A stretch of DNA of 10,109 nucleotides from DALYCO01 sp964535545 (GTDB lineage Bacteria > Patescibacteriota > Minisyncoccia > Phycocordibacterales > UBA9973). The notes under the pieces are model-generated. The model was not told the origin of the DNA. It ran no database searches and worked only from the letters and a program-made list of their open reading frames with translations. The stretch spans positions 1 through 10,109 of the forward strand of contig CAZHUT010000034.1 of NCBI GenBank assembly GCA_964535545.1. The letters run 5' to 3'. The position numbers and the translations under genes are program-made. Positions 6,671 through 10,109 of this stretch are shown here, piece by piece (positions within the stretch are counted from its first letter, which is position 1; each line of letters starts with the position of its first letter).

Positions 6671-9400
6671 TTATTGGCTATCTGTAGGCGTCGGAGTCGG
6701 TTCCGGTACAGGACTTTCCTCGGGTGCCGGAGTTGAATCAGGTGTTGGCGCTGGTGTCACTTCCCCGTCAGATGGTGCTGATTGATTTCCAGTATCACTA
6801 CTGCTTCCTGAATCTGACGGTGTATCGCTTGGTGTATCGGGTGTTGGCGTAGGAGTTGGGTCCGGCGTTGGATTTTGATCCGGAGTTGGTGATGGCAGCT
6901 GGCCCTGGCTTCCCTGCGTATTTTGAGATGCCTGCCATGACTTGAACTGCTGCAAATCTGATTCGTTGATACATGTTGCACCGACGCAGACTTCCTGGTC
7001 AACATGAATGCGAGTCAGATGATTGAGGGAGTTTCCGAGCCATGCAATCAAATTGGAAACAAAAGTCTGGTCTGTAATATTTTGAATTGCGGTGACTTTC
7101 ACGTTAAGTTCGCGAATTGCTTCAATGATCAGTGGCGTAGTTCCAGAATAATTTACTTGGAAGTATCCGCCCGGACCAACTTCAACCAATTCTGGATAGT
7201 ATTGCTGAATATCTTGTGCAAGGAAACCAATCAGTCTGTGTCCCTGGGGATCGCTGTTCAAATTATATGTTACGGTTCGAACCTTCACTAAATTGTCGAG
7301 AATGTTTGAAGCAAGGTCAGCAATATTTGTCTTCAATCGCTGGTCGGATGAACACCCAGTGAAAACGGTGTCCGGACGAAGTGAACATGAGTTTCCACCT
7401 GAACCGATAATATCCATCTGGTCAATCGGTGAGGCTGTCGAACCAACGACAAACTGATTTGCCATCGTATTAGTCGCATATGCACCGAGCGCAATAGAGT
7501 TTTGATTGCTACCAGGAGTTGCATATTCACCGATAGCAATACTTGATCCCGAAACAGTATTATCTACACCAGCACCCATACCAGCTTCAGTTCCGATAAA
7601 GATTGAGTGTGCAGCATTAACTGCTCCGAAACCGGCATTAGTTCCGTAAAATTGAGAATTGAATGCATTGGTTGAAGTTTTTCCTGCACCGTTACCAAAG
7701 AAGTTTGATTGTGCAGCATTTGTTGCTCCCCATCCTGACTGATTTCCGATGAAGAACGAATTGTGTGCGTTTGTGGCGCTATTACCGGCGTAATGACCAA
7801 GGAAAACTGAACTCGCTGCATTGGTTGCTTGGAATCCTGCATAGTTACCGATAAACTGTGAGATCGGCGCATTGGTTGCCTGGTAACCTGTTTGGTAACC
7901 GATGAAGTTTGAATTAAATGCGCCAGTTGCACCATACCCCGCCTCATACCCAATGAAGTTTGAATTGTACGCGCCCGTCGCGCTCGAACCTGCATGATTA
8001 CCGATAAAGTTCGACGAGAGCGCTCCTGTAGCACCATCTCCAGCATTTGTTCCGAAGAAGTTTGCATTATCGGCACCTGTTGCTGCGTGACCTGCAAAGT
8101 TACCGAGGAAGTTTGAATCATGCGCATCAGTTGCACTGTCTCCTGCATGAAGACCCAGGAAGTTTGAATGCTTTGCGTTCGTTGCGTTTTCACCTGCGCT
8201 GTTTCCAAGAAAGTTTGATTGTTCTGCGTTTGACGCAAGTGATCCAGCATAAGCGCCGAAAAAGTTTGCTGCAAAAGAACCAGTGGCGCCATTTCCCGCT
8301 TGATAACCAAAAAAATTAGAACCTGCAGCACTAGTAGCACCTTGACCTGATCCTAATCCGATAAAAACGGAGCTTGAAGCAGTTGTGGCACCTTGACCAG
8401 CATTGTCTCCAATAAAAACTGAGCCGTCAGCACTTACTGCGTTCTGTCCAGCAAAGTTACCCACAAAGGTTGAACCTGAAGCACCTGTTGCTCCATCGCC
8501 GGCAAAATTTCCGACGAAGTTTGAACCACTTGCATTTGTTGCATTCTGACCTGAAGCATATCCAATGAAGTTTGAATTTTGCGCACTGTCAGCATTCAAT
8601 CCGGCAAGATTTCCTATGAAAGTTGAAAATGATGCATCAGTAGCGAGATATCCAGCTTGATTTCCAGCAAAGAATGAATTGTCACCATGTACCGCACCTT
8701 CACCGGCTTGGAAACCAAAATAGTTCGCATCATTTGCGGCAGTTGCCCCATAACCAGCTCGATATCCAAGGAAGTTTGAATTATATGCGTTTGTCGCTTG
8801 ATATCCGGCGAGTGCACCAATCATGTTCGCATATGCTGCGTCAGTTGCCTGCCAGCCGGCATGATCACCGAAAAATGTTGCGAAAGCTCCATTCACAGAA
8901 TCTTCACCGGAAGAATTTCCGAAGAAGTTTGAATTGTTTGCATTTGTCGCTCCACAACCAGCACGGTAACCGAAGAAGTTTGCATTATCAGCATTGGTTG
9001 CATTGCAGCCAGAAAGTTCACCGAAGAAATTTGAGTGGTTTGCATTTGTTGCATTCAAACCAGCGTTGGTACCGATAAAGTTTGAGTAGTCAGCTTGGTC
9101 TGCGTTAGTACCAGCACCAATACCAATGAAAACGGTATTGTTTTGCGAACCTCCTTGATCGCCGGCATCATTACCAATCCAAGTATAATTAGTTGCCGTT
9201 GTTAGAAAGTAAGGATTCACTACACAATCAGTTGATTGAGGCGCACAACCTGGATCAAGAATACTGTCGTTACCAGCCAAATAACCACCTGCTGGCGGTG
9301 GAGTACCGTCGGGTAGTTGCGCAGCGAATACAACAAAACCATATCCAATAATTGATAGGATTGTTACGGAGATATACAGCAGTTTTTTATAAAACGCCAT
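6671..9400 (-). CDS. Secreted repeat fibre: 31 x 17-residue beta-roll plus S74/ICA self-cleaving chaperone domain
   Basis: 909 residues, likely exported and surface-exposed. Order: signal peptide 1-26 (K5 K6, hydrophobic 7-25, VFA|A cleavage, no lipobox); a short region with a Cys pair (C52, C59); 31 in-register 17-residue repeats (90-616), consensus NF(I/F/L)GxxAGxxATxAxxS; two repeats of ordinary YadA-head type (SIAIGEYATPGSNQNS, then SIALGAYATN); an S74 peptidase/intramolecular chaperone domain (about 684-770) with S685-D686 as the expected cleavage point, K690 five residues after S685, the GFLAQD motif and LIIEAIREL; a linker with C805 and C810 (CVGATC); and a Pro/Thr/Asp/Ser-rich tail (835-909). 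In phage tail spikes and related fibres S74 domains assemble a trimer and then cut themselves off; trimerisation here is inferred. There is no autotransporter barrel, LPXTG motif or second membrane segment, so it is not a complete YadA-type adhesin. The start is fixed by the signal peptide and a TATAAT 8 nt upstream. Its target is unknown. Confidence 0.92.
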   Translation of the reverse strand: MAFYKKLLYISVTILSIIGYGFVVFAAQLPDGTPPPAGGYLAGNDSILDPGCAPQSTDCVVNPYFLTTATNYTWIGNDAGDQGGSQNNTVFIGIGAGTNADQADYSNFIGTNAGLNATNANHSNFFGELSGCNATNADNANFFGYRAGCGATNANNSNFFGNSSGEDSVNGAFATFFGDHAGWQATDAAYANMIGALAGYQATNAYNSNFLGYRAGYGATAANDANYFGFQAGEGAVHGDNSFFAGNQAGYLATDASFSTFIGNLAGLNADSAQNSNFIGYASGQNATNASGSNFVGNFAGDGATGASGSTFVGNFAGQNAVSADGSVFIGDNAGQGATTASSSVFIGLGSGQGATSAAGSNFFGYQAGNGATGSFAANFFGAYAGSLASNAEQSNFLGNSAGENATNAKHSNFLGLHAGDSATDAHDSNFLGNFAGHAATGADNANFFGTNAGDGATGALSSNFIGNHAGSSATGAYNSNFIGYEAGYGATGAFNSNFIGYQTGYQATNAPISQFIGNYAGFQATNAASSVFLGHYAGNSATNAHNSFFIGNQSGWGATNAAQSNFFGNGAGKTSTNAFNSQFYGTNAGFGAVNAAHSIFIGTEAGMGAGVDNTVSGSSIAIGEYATPGSNQNSIALGAYATNTMANQFVVGSTASPIDQMDIIGSGGNSCSLRPDTVFTGCSSDQRLKTNIADLASNILDNLVKVRTVTYNLNSDPQGHRLIGFLAQDIQQYYPELVEVGPGGYFQVNYSGTTPLIIEAIRELNVKVTAIQNITDQTFVSNLIAWLGNSLNHLTRIHVDQEVCVGATCINESDLQQFKSWQASQNTQGSQGQLPSPTPDQNPTPDPTPTPTPDTPSDTPSDSGSSSDTGNQSAPSDGEVTPAPTPDSTPAPEESPVPEPTPTPTDSQ
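7553..9133 (-). repeat. 31 tandem 51-bp coding repeats (17 residues each)
   Basis: The repeat region of the fibre gene codes for residues 90-616, exactly 31 x 17 residues with no insertion or deletion. The strongest positions are F at 2, G at 4, G at 8, A at 11 or 14, and S/A at 17. Copies differ at many bases, both silent and replacing, so the array is old rather than recently expanded, although stretches such as gaagtttgaatt recur across units. Adjacent copies 3 and 4 carry Cys at the same position (132 and 149). These are coding repeats, not a CRISPR or satellite array. Confidence 0.93.
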
Positions 9401-9408
9401 GTACCACT

Positions 9409-9414
9409 ATTATA
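9409..9414 (-). promoter_or_regulatory. -10 element of the fibre gene (near-leaderless start)
   Basis: On the minus strand a perfect TATAAT (9414-9409) lies 8 nt before the ATG at 9400. A start point about 7 nt downstream of the -10 would put the first transcribed base at or next to the ATG. No good -35 is seen at 16-18 nt spacing (TGGTTT at best), and no Shine-Dalgarno can fit in the leader. Confidence 0.5.
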
Positions 9415-9473
9415 CTCCACTACATATTTAAAAACCATAATCTATAACGCTTTTTAGTGGAAAACGAGCAAAA

Positions 9474-9501
9474 TTGACTAGTAAAAGAAATGTTGTAATA
9501 T
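9474..9501 (+). promoter_or_regulatory. Probable promoter of the plus-strand small gene
   Basis: TTGACT (9474-9479, five of six bases of TTGACA), a 16-nt spacer, then TAATAT (9496-9501, four of six of TATAAT). Transcription would start near 9508, leaving about 24 nt before the ATG at 9532. TATAGT at 9508-9513 is an alternative -10 without a matching -35. Together with the fibre-gene -10 at 9409-9414 this makes the 131-bp gap a divergent promoter region. Confidence 0.4.
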
Positions 9502-9531
9502 CCCAACTATAGTTATTTAAAAACCCGAGAC

Positions 9532-10026
9532 ATGGCTGAATTAAAAATACGTGACATTGTATATGTAAAACATTACGCCTCACCCATCCTTCCTGATCAC
9601 TACATACCGGCAACTTGGAATGAGTGTGTCAAACACAGTAAAAAATCTTTTGAGGCTGTACTTATAAAGCTGAAAGAATTTTATACTTACAAACACGAAC
9701 TGCAAAAAATTATTGTCTTAAAGGACCATGGCTTGTACAACATTGGCATGGAATACACCCATAACTTTGTGGACGCACTATACGAAACCATCAGCAAGGA
9801 AAAGCATTTTTCAAAAGTTACAGTCACCTCAGGAACACTCTGCGGCTCAAGCAAAACTGCTGCCGAAAAGATCCAGAGGATATTCCCTGATTACACTGAG
9901 CGCGAATTCGAGGAAAATATTCTGGAATTAAGCACGAGCGAAACCATTCCCCCGCTCATGGTAAATGTAGATGATACACGCAGAGTGTTTCTCATATACA
10001 CATTAGAAACACAAAATACAAGCTGA
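9532..10026 (+). CDS. Small protein of unknown function (164 aa)
   Basis: 164 residues beginning MAELKIRDIVYVKHY and ending at a TGA within a terminator stem. I do not recognise a family. It has no signal peptide, membrane segment, Walker motif or Cys pairs (C32 and C104 only). Charged helices are likely at 36-60 and 107-130, with mixed alpha/beta segments such as KIIVLKD, KVTVTSG and RVFLIYTLE. It looks like a compact soluble domain. The only ribosome-binding candidate is a weak GAG about 4 nt before the ATG. It stands alone, divergent from the fibre gene and convergent with the tRNA. Evidence that it is real: a plausible promoter ahead, an intrinsic terminator exactly behind, and no competing frame of equal length. 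TGA is followed two codons later by TAG, so the length changes little even under another code. Confidence 0.8.
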   Translation: MAELKIRDIVYVKHYASPILPDHYIPATWNECVKHSKKSFEAVLIKLKEFYTYKHELQKIIVLKDHGLYNIGMEYTHNFVDALYETISKEKHFSKVTVTSGTLCGSSKTAAEKIQRIFPDYTEREFEENILELSTSETIPPLMVNVDDTRRVFLIYTLETQNTS

Positions 10027-10046
10027 CTTTAGTCGGCTTTTTTATT
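10020..10046 (+). terminator. Intrinsic terminator overlapping the small gene's stop codon
   Basis: aagctgac pairs with gtcggctt (one G-T wobble) around a TTTA loop, followed by ttttttatttt. The stop codon of the small gene (10024-10026) lies inside the left arm. Read on the minus strand the same stem is followed by a broken T-run (TTGTATTTT), so it may also stop transcripts leaving the tRNA gene. Confidence 0.85.
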
Positions 10047-10056
10047 TTCATTGATG

Positions 10057-10109
10057 TGCTCGGGACCAGGGTCGAACTGGTGACCTATCCCTCTTCAGGG
10101 GAGCGCTCT
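10057..10109 (-). tRNA. tRNA-Phe (GAA), 5' part cut by the window edge
   Basis: On the minus strand the 3' two thirds of a tRNA folds cleanly: acceptor strand CCCGAGC (10064-10058) with discriminator A (10057); T stem ACCAG/CTGGT around TTCGACC (10081-10065); variable loop AGGTC (10086-10082); anticodon stem CTCCC/GGGAT (four pairs plus a C27-U43 mismatch) around loop CTGAAGA (10098-10092), anticodon GAA. G26 and the GAGC arm of the D stem reach the right edge, so about 20 nt including the 5' acceptor strand are missing. CCA is not encoded: CAT follows A73. Position 37 is G, not the A usual in bacterial tRNA-Phe; the anticodon and A73 both fit Phe. Confidence 0.85.

Noticed and set aside
7564..8340. 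258-codon open frame on the minus strand inside the repeat array
   Set aside because: A shifted frame of the 51-bp repeats, which stays open because the period is divisible by three; the Gly/Ala/Asn repeat frame with signal peptide and S74 domain is the real one.
8674..9078. 134-codon plus-strand open frame
   Set aside because: Antisense shadow of the same repeats, low complexity in His, Leu, Ser and Arg, with no start signals.
7553..9133. CRISPR-like array of short regular repeats
   Set aside because: Period of 51 bp with no constant repeat/variable spacer pattern; every unit is coding and in frame.
10024..10032. UGA read as an amino acid (Gracilibacteria/SR1 code), since the small gene ends TGA and then TAG two codons later
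   Set aside because: No in-frame TGA occurs in about 9 kb of other coding sequence, and the terminator stem begins at this TGA; the standard bacterial code fits.

Overview
The window most likely comes from a member of the Candidate Phyla Radiation (Patescibacteria). The signs are indirect: a tandem family of cysteine-rich, double zinc-ribbon proteins of a type I associate with these genomes; a soluble VirD4/TrwB-like ATPase with the FGIKR-DRRRH-Walker A arrangement; a repeat-rich secreted protein with a CAPQSTDC motif near its N-terminus and a CVGATC motif near its C-terminus; Shine-Dalgarno sequences absent or very weak; and a tRNA without an encoded CCA. The standard bacterial code fits: about 9 kb of open coding sequence has no in-frame TGA, so the UGA-as-glycine code of Gracilibacteria/SR1 is unlikely.

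Layout: about nine tenths of the window is read from the minus strand. Going in that direction, a 909-residue secreted repeat protein (9400-6671) is followed by a P-loop ATPase of the type IV coupling/HerA-like class (6613-5165), then three tandem paralogues: 5121-3373, 3371-1632, and 1624 to beyond the left edge. The paralogue gaps are 1 and 7 nt, so these three are almost certainly co-transcribed. Short extended -10 promoters are visible before the ATPase (TGCTATACT) and before the first paralogue (TGCTATAGT), and a perfect TATAAT lies only 8 nt before the repeat protein, suggesting leaderless or nearly leaderless mRNAs. On the plus strand, a small protein of unknown function (9532-10026) is transcribed divergently from the repeat protein and ends in an intrinsic terminator that overlaps its stop codon. 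A tRNA-Phe (GAA) on the minus strand is cut by the right edge.

What is notable: (i) the three paralogues each have an N-terminal four-Cys zinc ribbon, two related central cysteine-rich sections whose first copy spaces cysteines exactly 21 residues apart (a likely beta-solenoid), and a C-terminal cysteine-rich region; the middle paralogue has lost three matched cysteines of one C-terminal zinc site at once. (ii) The secreted protein has 31 perfectly in-register 17-residue repeats that pass into two ordinary YadA-head repeats and then an S74/ICA self-cleaving chaperone domain with its Ser-Lys pair, followed unusually by a 75-residue Pro/Thr/Asp/Ser-rich tail. Surface fibre, DNA-motor-type ATPase and Cys-rich proteins lie side by side, but a common function is only a hypothesis. 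There is no gene-free stretch longer than 300 bases.
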